Made by a program: the position numbers and the translations under genes
The notes under the pieces: model-generated
Database searches by the model: none
What the model was told of the DNA's origin: nothing
Seen by the model: only the letters and a program-made list of their open reading frames with translations
Source of the DNA: Trichomonas vaginalis G3
Lineage: Eukaryota > Parabasalia > Trichomonadida > Trichomonadidae
Assembly (NCBI RefSeq): GCF_026262505.1
Contig: NC_067206.1
Coordinates: forward strand, 18,311,319 to 18,375,318
DNA: 64,000 nucleotides
Direction of reading: 5' to 3'
Shown here: positions 1 through 10,027 of the stretch, one piece after another
Numbering within the stretch: position 1 is the first letter of the stretch
How the letters are laid out: each line of letters starts with the position of its first letter

Positions 1-309
1 TACGAAATTATTCATTAAATCAATATGTTCCAAAATATTTTATATGAACTTTTTTTATACGATTTAATATTATGGACATACTTAAATTCGTGTAATTTAC
101 AATATTTCAACGTGAGATCAAATATTAATAATTTTATAAAAAATATAATGATAACTATATGTATTGAAGGGCATTAAGTTGCGATCCTGAATACTTTAAA
201 AATCCAATAAAAAACGTCCCTTTTGGATTCGCAAATATCAAAAATCATTATATTTATATAAACAAACACGATCTTTATACATAAACAAAATTCATGGTTA
301 TTATATATA
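1..309. other. AT-rich intergenic DNA
   Basis: No reading frame, RNA gene or repeat could be recognised here. It is the 3' flank of the minus-strand WD40 gene that ends at 310. Confidence 0.5.
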
Positions 310-2880
310 TTAAATCTTTCTTGAAATCTCTGTTCTGATCATTCTTGTGATCTGATTTCCGATATCTTCAGGAATTCCGATTAATCCTGCATTTTGGCCG
401 AACAAACCAGCCTCTTTTGTTAGTTCCTCAATTGTGTAGTACCATTTATTCTCAATTCTGTCTCTAAACAAAGAAAGATCCATAGGTTGCTGAGAAGCGA
501 GTAAAAGTATGTCATCTATATTGGAATATCTTACTTTATGATATACCGGATACATCTCAATCAGTTTGTCAACTGTTTCTAAAAGATTTTCCTGAATTTT
601 TGAAATAATTGTTTCAGGAGGTTTCAAATCATCCAATTCTATCTCCCATGGACTGACCTTTGCCTGATCCCCGCCCTCAACAAAGCCAACAGTGATGGAT
701 TCGAAGGGATTATTTGAAATATCAGGTGCAAACTCTTCAATCATCGCTTCGTAATGCTTCAGACCATCATCTTCTAGGTAAGGAATGAAAACTGTCGATC
801 CAACTCTCAGTTTTGAAATGAAATTTAATGATTCTTTGTAAATCCAGAGAGGAACAATGAAAGGAACGCTGTCAGGTAGATGGAATGGTATATCACAGAC
901 CAAATTGCTCATATTATGGAAAGCAATTGTCAAAATGAAGTGAGTTATTGCAAATTTTGCTGCAATTATCTGGCCAAAAGCTGTTCGTGGCATACTCGGC
1001 TTATATTCGTATGGTTTTCGTAATTGCGCATCGTTAAATAGTCGAGAAGCGAATTGGTGGCCTTGTCTGAAATAAACAATTTCTTCTCCGACTTGTGGGA
1101 TGTAGAAGTGCTGCTCCTGCTTTGTCTGGTAGGTCCATTGTGGTAATGACGTAACTTCTTCATCGGATTCTGTGTTTCCGTTGTCATTTTCTGATGAATC
1201 ATTATTAAGGAAGATATTATACTTCTTTTCAGGTTTTTGAGGGCTTGTGTTGACCACTGGTATTCTTAATGCCTCTGTCTTTGAGCAATACCATATCTTA
1301 TCGTTGGAATTAAAATCAATCCAGTCCGAAATGTCGATTTCCGCATTAGAAATGGTATTTCCTGGCTTGATACTGAGATTCAGCTTCATGTTCTGCAGTT
1401 TGAAGGAAGGAGGTTGAGGTTCAACCGGATTTCCAGTTCCATCAAAAACTTTCGAGTCATTTGAGTTCAAATTCAATTCCTTTCCCATAAATTGTTCTCT
1501 CAAAACCACTTTTTCGCATTCAATTCCATAAAGAATCAAATTTCCGAGATCATCGCAAAAAGCGAGGTGATTTCCATCATCTGACCACTTTGCGAGTGCT
1601 ACTTTACTGTTACTCTTCATGGAAAACAGTTGGACCTTCTTGTAGCTGTTTAAATCCAAAACAGCCGCATTTCCAAAATTTGTTCCAACAAAAGCAATCA
1701 TTGGCTCTTTCGGATGAGGAGCAAGGCATGTTAGGAACTCATCTTCGAAAATAACGCATTGAGAGAAAACAGAAAAGTCTTCTCTCCGAAAAATAATAAA
1801 TTTTGAATGAGAAACGGCAAAAATGAACGATTCGTCGGCGTTGTACGCGAAACCTCTTACTTTAAGCTTTTCCTTATAAACTGGCAATAAAACGTAATCA
1901 AAAGTCCGATATTTCGAAGAAATTAAGATTAAATTCTTTTTCTTTGGCAAAGAAGCCAAAATATCCCCATTAGATGCATAAACAGCTTCAACTGTCCCTT
2001 CCTCGTTACAATGCTTAGAAAAATATTTTTTCTTGGATAAGGAAATAGAAATAACTTCTGATAATTCTGAGGTCATCATGAGTATGTCGTCATTAAAGAA
2101 TTGTACTGATACTATTTTAGTAGTAATATTCGATCCATGAATGTTGAATTCGACATTTGGATCAATTTTGTTTTTTTCTTGAAGAATTCGCCAAACACGT
2201 GTAAGGCCATCATCGAATGATGCTGCTAAGTAGTTTCCATTAGGAGATACGCATAAATCTAGTATGTTTGCCTTCAAATTTATTCTTTGTCGAAAAGCGC
2301 CATCTGTCATTGAGAAAACGCAGAGGGTTTTGTCTGTTCCGGTACTAAACAAAAGCGAATTTTGAGGATTAAGAGCAATATGAGTGATATTATTGTCATG
2401 AGACGACAAAGTCGTAACTAAATGCAATTCTGGGAGATGCCAGATCTTTATGAAGGAATCTGATGATCCTGTGATCAGTAATTGCTGTGTTTTATCAAAT
2501 AAAATTTGAGATATTGTTTCGAAATGTGCGCAAATCTCAATACTAGAGGAATTCTTTTCAGGAATTGTAAGAGGTTGCATATTACCTAAAAGTAACTGAT
2601 CTGAAATTGGTATTTGTGATGAAGGATTCTTCTTAAAAATGAAAGAATTGTTTTCAGAAGAAGGCATCGAAAGCTCAATCAATTTGATTAGATGATCATT
2701 TGAGATGTCTGATAGTGTGGAGGTATTTAAAGTTTCAAACTTTTGACTAGTGTCGAATATTCGATTTGGAAAAAGTTCATTTTTTTCACATTTCGAAATG
2801 AATTGGCTTCCTATATCAGGAAAGTTACTCATTAGATATTTAGCTACTAGAAAATTAATTTCTTGTAACCTTTCATTCAT
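310..2880 (-). CDS. BRWD/PHIP-type WD40-repeat bromodomain protein
   Basis: An 856-residue chromatin-reader-like protein. The first 40 residues (MNERLQEINFLVAKYL...) resemble the LisH-like start of the PHIP/BRWD family. WD40 blades occupy roughly residues 115-460, for example a clear GSSDSFIKIW blade end near 140. A middle segment contains EEIVYFRQGHQ, matching the family's conserved region between the propeller and the bromodomains, followed by VSPWEIELDD. The last 110 residues look like one divergent bromodomain (YPVYHKVRYSNIDD, then PMDLSLFRDRIENKWY). Human BRWD proteins have two bromodomains and are about twice as long, so this is a compact form. The expected role is binding acetylated histones in the nucleus; the family assignment is firm, the ligand is inferred. 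Confidence 0.8.
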   Translation of the reverse strand: MNERLQEINFLVAKYLMSNFPDIGSQFISKCEKNELFPNRIFDTSQKFETLNTSTLSDISNDHLIKLIELSMPSSENNSFIFKKNPSSQIPISDQLLLGNMQPLTIPEKNSSSIEICAHFETISQILFDKTQQLLITGSSDSFIKIWHLPELHLVTTLSSHDNNITHIALNPQNSLLFSTGTDKTLCVFSMTDGAFRQRINLKANILDLCVSPNGNYLAASFDDGLTRVWRILQEKNKIDPNVEFNIHGSNITTKIVSVQFFNDDILMMTSELSEVISISLSKKKYFSKHCNEEGTVEAVYASNGDILASLPKKKNLILISSKYRTFDYVLLPVYKEKLKVRGFAYNADESFIFAVSHSKFIIFRREDFSVFSQCVIFEDEFLTCLAPHPKEPMIAFVGTNFGNAAVLDLNSYKKVQLFSMKSNSKVALAKWSDDGNHLAFCDDLGNLILYGIECEKVVLREQFMGKELNLNSNDSKVFDGTGNPVEPQPPSFKLQNMKLNLSIKPGNTISNAEIDISDWIDFNSNDKIWYCSKTEALRIPVVNTSPQKPEKKYNIFLNNDSSENDNGNTESDEEVTSLPQWTYQTKQEQHFYIPQVGEEIVYFRQGHQFASRLFNDAQLRKPYEYKPSMPRTAFGQIIAAKFAITHFILTIAFHNMSNLVCDIPFHLPDSVPFIVPLWIYKESLNFISKLRVGSTVFIPYLEDDGLKHYEAMIEEFAPDISNNPFESITVGFVEGGDQAKVSPWEIELDDLKPPETIISKIQENLLETVDKLIEMYPVYHKVRYSNIDDILLLASQQPMDLSLFRDRIENKWYYTIEELTKEAGLFGQNAGLIGIPEDIGNQITRMIRTEISRKI

Positions 2881-3058
2881 TGAACTTTTTTGTAAAGAAA
2901 AAGTGGCAGACCAATTGAATAGATTATTTGGGATGATCTCTGTATATTATGAAATGTGTGCACAATTTAAAACATAATTCCTTGATTTCATTTAGAAATT
3001 GAAAAAGTGATCTTTGTCAAAATAAATTTTTGTAAACTTTTTGACATGTAAAATCTTA

Positions 3059-3433
3059 ATGAATCAAGATTTGCAAAAAGCATTCGGAGCACCTTTTTCT
3101 ACCCGTGTTGCAGCAGCAGCTGATAGTGATGAATTTAGGCATTATCAATATACTATAGGAAATCCTGTTTTAAAACGTGCATTGGATCAATTGCAAACTG
3201 AAAAGCACCAAATGTATTATTCAAATCCTGATTCGAAAGCAAATGACAAATACCTCGAGCTAGCAATTATGGATTTAAAGCTGTCATCAAACAAAGTTGT
3301 TCAATACGGGATTGAAATGAATCTTAAAAAGCAATTGGCAGCAGAAAAAGCACGACTTAAAGCCGATAATGAAATTATGCAAACTAAAATTAAACAATTG
3401 AAAGCTTCTCTGGAAAAAGAATCAAAAACTTAA
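3059..3433 (+). CDS. Small coiled-coil protein, unknown
   Basis: A 124-residue protein starting at the ATG at 3059; an in-frame TTG 18 bases upstream is not a credible eukaryotic start. The N-terminal half (MNQDLQKAFGAPFSTRV) is not recognised. From about residue 60 it is rich in Lys, Glu, Leu and Ala with heptad spacing, suggesting a coiled coil that runs to the C-terminus. It lies head-to-head with the WD40 gene, about 180 bp apart, so the two may share an upstream region. No function is proposed. Confidence 0.65.
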   Translation: MNQDLQKAFGAPFSTRVAAAADSDEFRHYQYTIGNPVLKRALDQLQTEKHQMYYSNPDSKANDKYLELAIMDLKLSSNKVVQYGIEMNLKKQLAAEKARLKADNEIMQTKIKQLKASLEKESKT

Positions 3434-4004
3434 AACTATGATTGTTTTCATTTGTGATACTAATAAGCATCACTATAAGATATTGTTTGTTTCATAAAAT
3501 TCTATATTTTGAAAAAAATTTTAATTAGATTTTTCTGAAATTACAAAATAATACTTTCATTATATATTAAAACTCGAAAATTATTTGGTCGGACCCAAAA
3601 TTGTCCCCCAAACGACATGCTTAGATATATTAATACTTCGACAGCTTTGTCACAACAACGACACCTTTTTCGCGGGACTATATGTGTGTATATAGTATCA
3701 AAACGACAAAATATGTTGAGTGGGATTCAAAATGATATCAGTAACGTTAGATTGTTCTTTTATAATATGATTATGGAATTAATAGTGAATCATAAGAAAT
3801 ATTGTCATAAAGTATCCTTTAAAGTCAAGCTCAGTCCAATTTGTGAACAATGGCTATAATTTTATGTTGTAAACAATTATCCAGATAAATCTCTTAAATA
3901 TCACAATGATTCAATCCAGTACAAGTAGCATAGCAGTTTCATATCATAAAATGAATCGTATATCAATACAATTCTGTAAAATTGATTAAAATGTTAAAAA
4001 AAAA
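3434..4004. other. Intergenic DNA without a convincing gene
   Basis: An 80-codon frame at 3617-3859 has no recognisable domain and no start signal, and is probably chance. Nothing else was recognised. Confidence 0.4.
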
Positions 4005-4086
4005 TTATTCAGCGAAACTTGCTAAAGTAACAGATGCAGATTGATCTCTCAAAGTAACACTGAAACCTATAACTCCTCCTATCTTC
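4005..4086. repeat. Extra copy of the PACS-like gene's 3' end
   Basis: These 82 bases repeat 4321-4402 exactly by eye. The latter is the last 27 codons of the neighbouring PACS-like gene, including the stop. The copies are direct repeats 316 bp apart. Each is preceded by a run of A, and the similarity stops abruptly at 4086/4402. Confidence 0.85.
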
Positions 4087-4195
4087 AGTGAACTGCGAAG
4101 TATATATAAATACCACATCAATTCCTATAATGCATTGTATCATCTAAAAACGGAAAAAGCAGAAGAATTAAACAAGATTTACAAAAAGAATTAAT
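4087..4195 (+). pseudogene. Fragment of a DUF3447/ankyrin-family gene
   Basis: About 109 bases match, with scattered changes, the 5' coding region of the DUF3447-ankyrin gene at 26044 (its bases 26081-26187: the segment encoding ELRSNYKYYIDSFNALYQ). It has no start and is too short to act as a gene. It sits between the two copies of the PACS-like 3' end, so it was probably captured in the same rearrangement. Confidence 0.7.
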
Positions 4196-4320
4196 CATAA
4201 TTGAGCCTCTATTATCATAGTCTAACACAGAGCATCAAATATTACAATAGATTGAAAACTAAAAACTAAAAAATTTTAACATTTTAAACAAAAAGAAAAA
4301 CAAAACGAGAGAAAAAAAAA

Positions 4321-5847
4321 TTATTCAGCGAAACTTGCTAAAGTAACAGATGCAGATTGATCTCTCAAAGTAACACTGAAACCTATAACTCCTCCTATCT
4401 TCTGACCGTCAATTAGAATGTCCAGTTGCTGTCCCTTTGAGTTTGTCATTGAGAATTTGTTGCATTTCTCAGTTTCATTCTCAATCTGCACTTTGTCGTT
4501 ACTGTTAAGTATAGACATGATAGAGTTAGTCAAAATGAACCATTTCACAACAATAATTCCGTTGTGGTCCATTTTCACACTCATTTGGTGGAATTTTATG
4601 CTGTCATGTCTAACTTTGTTACTCGTGAACGTGCATTTGGCACTGTTAGGTGGCCCTGGCGTCTTTGATCTGTCGATGTTGTTTGGATCTCCAATTGTTA
4701 TGCTGCTGAACATTGGAACAACGTATTGGTCTGATGCAGTCGTAATTAAGATATCTGCAACGGGAACAACGAATGATTTCAGCTCTGTAGCAAACACTTG
4801 GTTAATTATATCGACAACTTGTGGTCCGTGGATCGGAGAAGCTGATTCTGCGGAGAATAAATCAAACCACTTCGAATTAGTAAAATTGGAGGCGTATTTT
4901 TGGGATTTGCTTGAAAGTAGGGTGGAAAATGTCGAGTTCTGTTGCTTTAGAGGTAAAACGAAGATTTGGAAAGATTCGATGTTAATTAGGCCTCTATCTC
5001 TACAAGCAGCGATTTCTTTTAAGAAGGTGCATATGAAGAAGTCATCTCCTGCAAGAATAACTACAATAGGATCAGCAGATGGCATAGTTTGTGATACGAC
5101 ACTGAAAAATTTCTGAATTGTAGTTGGAGAACGAATAGGTAGATAGAAATCGGTAACTGATAGATATTGCTTGATGATTTGGCCTTCAAAAGAGTTGTCA
5201 TCTGCAAAAACAACCCTTTTTTGTGAAATCATTTTCGGAAGAAGGGATTCGTTTCCTTGTGTGGACTCAGGATCTATCTCTGATTCACTATCTGATAATG
5301 TAGAATACGAATGGACAATTCCTTCCGGTGTTTTACGGGCAATTGACATCGAGAAAATCTCTGCCGTCAAAAGAGCTATGACATTGCCTTCTTTGCCAAT
5401 TGAAAATGTATTCTTTATGCTTTTCTGTATCACTTCCGACATGTTTATTGATAGTTGGCCGATTCGTTTAGAACGACCTAAAATAGAAGAGATAATTTCA
5501 ACATCTATGATCATTATTGATGGATGCTCAACTTGTATATCATGTTTGTATTCATAAATAATTGTGGCATCTATTGGAATTTGTGAAAAACCGGCGTTAT
5601 TTTGGTGTGATTGAAGAAATCGAATGGCGTGTTCATCCAGAGAGATTTTCTTTGTCTTGACTTCGCGATTTGAGTTTGGAACATGAACTATTATCCTCAA
5701 TTTCTGATTTTTCTCGAATAAGCTAGGTTTCATCAAAAGTTGAGTGATTCTGAGCCAGCATTTTCTAGGAACAAGATTTTGGTTCTGTGAGGGTTGCTCT
5801 GCAGAACTTTCATATCTCTCAGGAACAAGTTTAATGGGGTGAGTCAT
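4321..5847 (-). CDS. PACS-family cargo-sorting adaptor-like protein
   Basis: A 508-residue protein. The C-terminal part follows the layout of phosphofurin acidic cluster sorting proteins: a segment DPIVVILAGDDFFICTFLK, then SFQIFVLPLK, then SKWFDLFS, then VVDIINQVF...VVPVADILITT, then a closing beta-rich region. The N-terminal 150 residues would be the C2-like furin-binding region, and residues about 195-215 are Ser/Glu/Asp-rich, as in the acidic linker. PACS proteins link acidic-cluster cargo to trafficking coats between trans-Golgi, endosome and ER. The assignment rests on recalled family pattern, not alignment. The last 27 codons also occur as a second copy at 4005-4086. Confidence 0.6.
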   Translation of the reverse strand: MTHPIKLVPERYESSAEQPSQNQNLVPRKCWLRITQLLMKPSLFEKNQKLRIIVHVPNSNREVKTKKISLDEHAIRFLQSHQNNAGFSQIPIDATIIYEYKHDIQVEHPSIMIIDVEIISSILGRSKRIGQLSINMSEVIQKSIKNTFSIGKEGNVIALLTAEIFSMSIARKTPEGIVHSYSTLSDSESEIDPESTQGNESLLPKMISQKRVVFADDNSFEGQIIKQYLSVTDFYLPIRSPTTIQKFFSVVSQTMPSADPIVVILAGDDFFICTFLKEIAACRDRGLINIESFQIFVLPLKQQNSTFSTLLSSKSQKYASNFTNSKWFDLFSAESASPIHGPQVVDIINQVFATELKSFVVPVADILITTASDQYVVPMFSSITIGDPNNIDRSKTPGPPNSAKCTFTSNKVRHDSIKFHQMSVKMDHNGIIVVKWFILTNSIMSILNSNDKVQIENETEKCNKFSMTNSKGQQLDILIDGQKIGGVIGFSVTLRDQSASVTLASFAE

Positions 5848-6038
5848 TTTTTATGTTTTTCTGAAAAATTATTTAGAATTTCATAATTTCAAATTTTGAA
5901 ACAAATTTAAGAATGTCAATTCGGAAAATTGTTTTCATTTTAGGAGAATATAATTTTCCTTTTCGAAAATTTAAAAAGTGAGACGCGCAGGATTCGAACT
6001 TTTTTAAAAGTTGATTTAAATATATTCTAGTGTGGATT
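5848..6038. other. Intergenic DNA with a possible tRNA 3' relic
   Basis: Read on the minus strand, 5978-5999 gives GTTCGAATCCTGC followed by GCGTCTCAC. This resembles the T loop, 3' T stem and acceptor 3' side of a tRNA. The matching 5' T-stem, anticodon arm and D arm are absent, so this is at most a 22-base relic and may be chance. Confidence 0.2.
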
Positions 6039-7304
6039 CTGTAATAAACAGAAATTCATCAAAAGTGACAGCTCTCAATTTTTTGACATTTGTAAATTCT
6101 AAATTGAATGAGAAAAATGAAATAATACTAAGCATAATACAATATTCTAGATTTAATTATAATTAGGAAAAAGTTAGTTTTGAGAGTACTTTTCATAGGC
6201 ATATAGAATGAAATCTTCTGAAAAATAATATCACATAAACTCATATTATTTTCTAATATATAACTATTTTATATAAAAATCAAATTCAATGATCTTAAAA
6301 GCGAAGGATAAACCTCAAAATTTACGAATATAATGAGTGGGAATATAATGCTTATCTATCATAAAACCATATGAAATATCAATTTTTGCTTTACGCCTAA
6401 TTTTTGACGACAATTAGCAAAAAATGTTAAATGTTAACACTCAGTCCATTTGAATATGAAAAATAAAATTGACTTTGATTAAATGTTTTTATTTATCATG
6501 CAATTCTTCTTGCGACCAAAGATTTGAATAAAAGTTCAAAAAATAAGATAGCTTAAAAATAATATACGGTAGTGTTTACTAATAGATGAATAGTATATAA
6601 ATTCTATTAAAATGGATTTGATCCAAAAAAATATATAAAATTTGATCATAAATAAAATCGTTTTAAATTACTTCTTCATTTAAATTATAACAATTATTTT
6701 TGGTTTTATATTTTTTTGGATCAAATCCATTTTAATAGAATTTATATACTATTCATCTATTAGTAAACACTACCGTATATTATTTTTTAAGCTATCTTAT
6801 TTTTTGAACTTTTATTCAAATCTTTGGTCGCAAGAAGAATTGCATGATAAATAAAAACATTTAATCAAAGTCAATTTTATTTTTCATATTCAAATGGACT
6901 GAGTGTTAACATTTAACATTTTTTGCTAATTGTCGTCAAAAATTAGGCGTAAAGCAAAAATTGATATTTCATATGGTTTTATGATAGATAAGCATTATAT
7001 TCCCACTCATTATATTCGTAAATTTTGAGGTTTATCCTTCGCTTTTAAGATCATTGAATTTGATTTTTATATAAAATAGTTATATATTAGAAAATAATAT
7101 GAGTTTATGTGATATTATTTTTCAGAAGATTTCATTCTATATGCCTATGAAAAGTACTCTCAAAACTAACTTTTTCCTAATTATAATTAAATCTAGAATA
7201 TTGTATTATGCTTAGTATTATTTCATTTTTCTCATTCAATTTAGAATTTACAAATGTCAAAAAATTGAGAGCTGTCACTTTTGATGAATTTCTGTTTATT
7301 ACAG
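6039..7304. mobile_element. Foldback element with ~597-bp inverted arms
   Basis: The arms 6039-6635 and 6707-7304 are near-perfect inverted repeats around a 71-bp spacer. The outer ends are CTGTAATAAACAG and CTGTTTATTACAG. There is no coding capacity. A second copy at 40393-41065, in inverse orientation, contains one arm plus the spacer, which suggests the basic unit is about 672 bp and this copy is a unit joined to an inverted partner. I see no clear target-site duplication. It may be a non-autonomous foldback transposon or a palindromic amplification of a shorter repeat. Confidence 0.8.
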
Positions 7305-8351
7305 ATGCTGAGTCTAAATCTCGATTTTTGAATTTTCTTCTTTCCAAATTTCTTTTTTCCAAATTAGAAGTTTAATTCAAATTTTCAATAGTTTATATAT
7401 TTTCTCAAACCGTCTTAGATTTTCTCACTTTTTAGGGATTTTCTCTCAAAATATACAAAAATAGTAATACCAATACATGTGTCTAATATACTTTAAAACC
7501 ATCGTGATAAAATTCAAAAACGAAGAGTTCTTCTCTCCAAATTTTTTTCAAAATCAAAAAAATGAGATAAAAAAGTATGTTTGGAAAATTCATTTTTAGC
7601 ATTTTAGTAATTTTCTCACTTTTCTTCCAAATTGACATCCTTAAACAAATGCTTGGTATTCTTCCAATTATGATTTTTATTCATCAGATTTTTCAATATG
7701 TAACGAAAGATAGCGATCAATTTCATAAAGGTTTTCTTATTGATTTCTATTCACCACTAACATTGTCCTCACTATGCACATCTGTTATAAACTTATAAAC
7801 CATCTTCTGGCAAGTAAATAACGAAGCTGAATCAAAATCCGACGCCACTTTTGTAAGCCTAAGCTCCCAATCCTACTAACTGGATCTGCCTGACTCCTGG
7901 ATGATTATCATTAGAGTCTCATACCATATTTTAGATTTTAAGATATTTGGAGTCATTCTGCCTCTTCAGGGGCTCTAAAACTCCCAATCATAAGAAATAG
8001 AGATGTGGAGATCTTGAATCCTTGTCAGCAGAAACTTCTGCTGATGAAAGTATGCGAAGCCAATAATATTCACATCATGAACTCCAAAACTCCCTTTCTA
8101 AATGATTGCAAGTTTTAGAGCCCCGATATTTCTATTGTCAGGTGCTGTTTGCCACAATTTTTTTTTTCTATTGATTGGAGAAAAATCAGTAGAAAGAAAT
8201 GTGGAAAGTTGCACATGCTTAAATCCTTTGAAACATTCACCTTTACAAACTTCTGGTCTAAAAGCATTTCGCCCAGTTTCTCTTGGAGAAAATATAATCT
8301 TTAGTTTACATTGTCAAAAAAATCAATTTGACTGTTTACAAAAAAAAAAGG
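7305..8351. other. Intergenic DNA with degenerate hairpin repeats
   Basis: No gene was recognised. Between about 7860 and 8095 the sequence contains decayed relatives of the hairpin units at 18.2-18.9 kb, including a short inverted repeat CAGCAGAAACTTCTGCTG near 8030 and segments resembling the GGAGCTCCTGA units. Confidence 0.4.
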
Positions 8352-8837
8352 ATGTCAGCAACAAATACATTAGATGATAGTGGATTTCAACAACAACTCA
8401 ATGAAAGTTCGCATGAAATATTTGAAAAACGAGGAGCAGCAAATCATCTACGTGCTCAGTTTGTCAAAGATATTTCTAAAATCGTTATTAACTCAAGCAA
8501 TCCGAATTTAATATCAATTCAACCTCACGTTAAACCTATGGATTCTGCAGCTTGGAGCCGCTGTTTATGCTTTGTTGTTGCATATTTAAGAAGATATAAA
8601 ATGGAACAAACTCTTCAAGCAATGAAACACGAATGTCCAATATTACCTAAAAACACTGGATTTCATAGGGCTTCGGATCTTGAAATATTCTTTGGTACTA
8701 TTAAGAAAACAGCAATTGTTGTTGCAGATCAGTCTTTTGATGAGCGTGTCATAGAATTTAAGGAAAAGATAGATTCTGAAAAGCAACTAAAGCGTCCCCC
8801 GAAACTAGCAAAAAGAAAAGTACAAGAAGAAGAATAA
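8352..8837 (+). CDS. FOR20/FOP-like LisH protein (basal body)
   Basis: A 161-residue protein starting at the ATG at 8352, after an A-run. Residues about 23-40 (IFEKRGAANHLRAQFVKDI) match the conserved start of the FOP/OFD1/FOR20 family, where an EKRG...HLRA block precedes a LisH dimerisation motif. The LisH-like part is near residues 68-90 (LCFVVAYLRRYKMEQTLQAM). The tail is Lys/Arg-rich. In other flagellates such proteins sit at basal bodies and centriolar satellites and support ciliary assembly, which would fit a flagellated trichomonad. The family call is moderate; localisation is inference. Confidence 0.55.
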   Translation: MSATNTLDDSGFQQQLNESSHEIFEKRGAANHLRAQFVKDISKIVINSSNPNLISIQPHVKPMDSAAWSRCLCFVVAYLRRYKMEQTLQAMKHECPILPKNTGFHRASDLEIFFGTIKKTAIVVADQSFDERVIEFKEKIDSEKQLKRPPKLAKRKVQEEE

Positions 8838-9559
8838 TTTTTAACAATAACCAAAGCTATGCTTTTTACAGGTAACACATGTGATACTAGACCTCATTAA
8901 TGCTAATTATGTAATAGAAGCAAAAGATTGTGAACATCATTTTCGACCAAAATTGTTTTTAAAAGAATCACCATTGGGAGAATAGTAACAGTCTAGATAG
9001 AATCAAGGGAAAATCATATACATTATGTCGATACTTAATTGTATTATCGAGTTTTACGTAAATATTACTTGGTTTGAAGGGCAAAAATATATATTTACGT
9101 AAAACTGCCTGAAATAGCATTTGACGTATTTATCAAATTCTTGCGGTAACTTTACTGAAGTAAACCATTGATAAATTAAGCCTTGTAAGTCAAACCCTAA
9201 ACATCTTTTGTTGGTAAGTCTGATTCTATTTTGAATAAATGAAAAACATTTCCAATTTGTCATTCCGGGAGACATTGCCTCGGCATGTCTCATAGAATGG
9301 CACAATCTTTTGCAATCAGAATACGATTGCTGATCTTTGACCGACAAGAGTGTGTTATGCACTCTTGTTGGTCTGCATGTGTCATTCCTGAAGATATTGC
9401 CTCTGCATGTCTCCCAGAATGGCACCATCTTCCGCATTCATAACTTGAATATTCATAAATCGACAGAGATATATGATCTTCCCGAGTTGGCACCCCTCCG
9501 TAATATTCACTAACTAATGCATGTTTAAATTAAATATTAACAAAAAACAAAATATACGA
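8838..9559. other. Intergenic DNA containing hairpin repeats
   Basis: No gene is supported; overlapping minus-strand frames at 9054-9493 arise from the hairpin repeat. Outside 9258-9435 nothing was recognised. Confidence 0.4.
9258..9435. repeat. Two direct copies of a hairpin unit with a third hairpin between
   Basis: Units starting GTCATTCC at 9258 and 9381 are direct repeats 123 bp apart, differing at several positions. Each folds on itself: CATTC and GAGACAT pair with ATGTCTC and GAATG. Between them GACCGACAAGAGTG and CACTCTTGTTGGTC form another hairpin. The organisation resembles the larger array at 18.2-18.9 kb. Confidence 0.65.
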
Positions 9560-10027
9560 TTACCAAAATTTTGGTAATGGATTAGTTGAAGGCATCGTTG
9601 GTTTATATCTTGGACAACGAGTGCGGTGATATGATTCAAATTCATATTCTTCGTTGTCCTGTATTATTTTTTGCTTCAAGTTTTCATATTTTTGATACAT
9701 ACTTGAGCTTGAAATGATTCTATTGAACTTCTTTTCTAGTAATTTTAGCTTTTCAAGTTCAATTTCGTTTTCATATTTCTCGGATTGATCTTGTTGCGAT
9801 TCTTCAACATCTGTAGATCTTATTGTTCTAATAAAATCGCCATCGGACATCGAATAATAACTAAAAGGAAGTGTGTCGACGAGGATTATATTTTTATAAA
9901 GAAATAGACAATTGCATGAGTAATCTTTTTTTAGGCATGAAATAGAACTGTTTGGGTCAACGACTATGACACGAATACCATCGATCCGATCCATTGTTCT
10001 CAGAAGTAAAGTTGACGACGAAGTCAT
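9560..10027 (-). CDS. Hypothetical protein with C-terminal coiled coil
   Basis: A 155-residue protein not recognised. Residues 10-60 are beta-rich (RIDGIRVIVVDPNSS, NIILVDTLPF), and an Sm-like small beta barrel is conceivable but unproven. Residues about 75-125 are rich in Glu, Lys and Gln (EKYENEIELEKLKLLEKKF), suggesting a helix or short coiled coil. The protein ends in a Pro-rich tail. The start is the first ATG; Met-12 is an alternative. Both flanks are non-coding. Confidence 0.5.
   Translation of the reverse strand: MTSSSTLLLRTMDRIDGIRVIVVDPNSSISCLKKDYSCNCLFLYKNIILVDTLPFSYYSMSDGDFIRTIRSTDVEESQQDQSEKYENEIELEKLKLLEKKFNRIISSSSMYQKYENLKQKIIQDNEEYEFESYHRTRCPRYKPTMPSTNPLPKFW

Noticed and set aside
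3617-3859. 80-codon frame on the plus strand
   Set aside because: No start signal, no family, poor composition; probably chance.
4418-5557. Long plus-strand frames opposite the PACS-like gene
   Set aside because: They are antisense shadows of a well-supported minus-strand gene.
7305-7330. tRNA-Leu anticodon-like CGAGATTTAGACTCAG beside the foldback element
   Set aside because: No D arm or matching stem is present, and it does not join the relic at 5978 into a sensible tRNA.
7577-7798. 73-codon hydrophobic frame
   Set aside because: Phe/Ile-rich by base composition, with no start signal or homology; not credible as a gene.
9054-9493. Overlapping minus-strand frames with repeated SGRHAEA / SMRHAEA
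   Set aside because: The repeated peptide arises from the hairpin DNA repeat, not from a protein.
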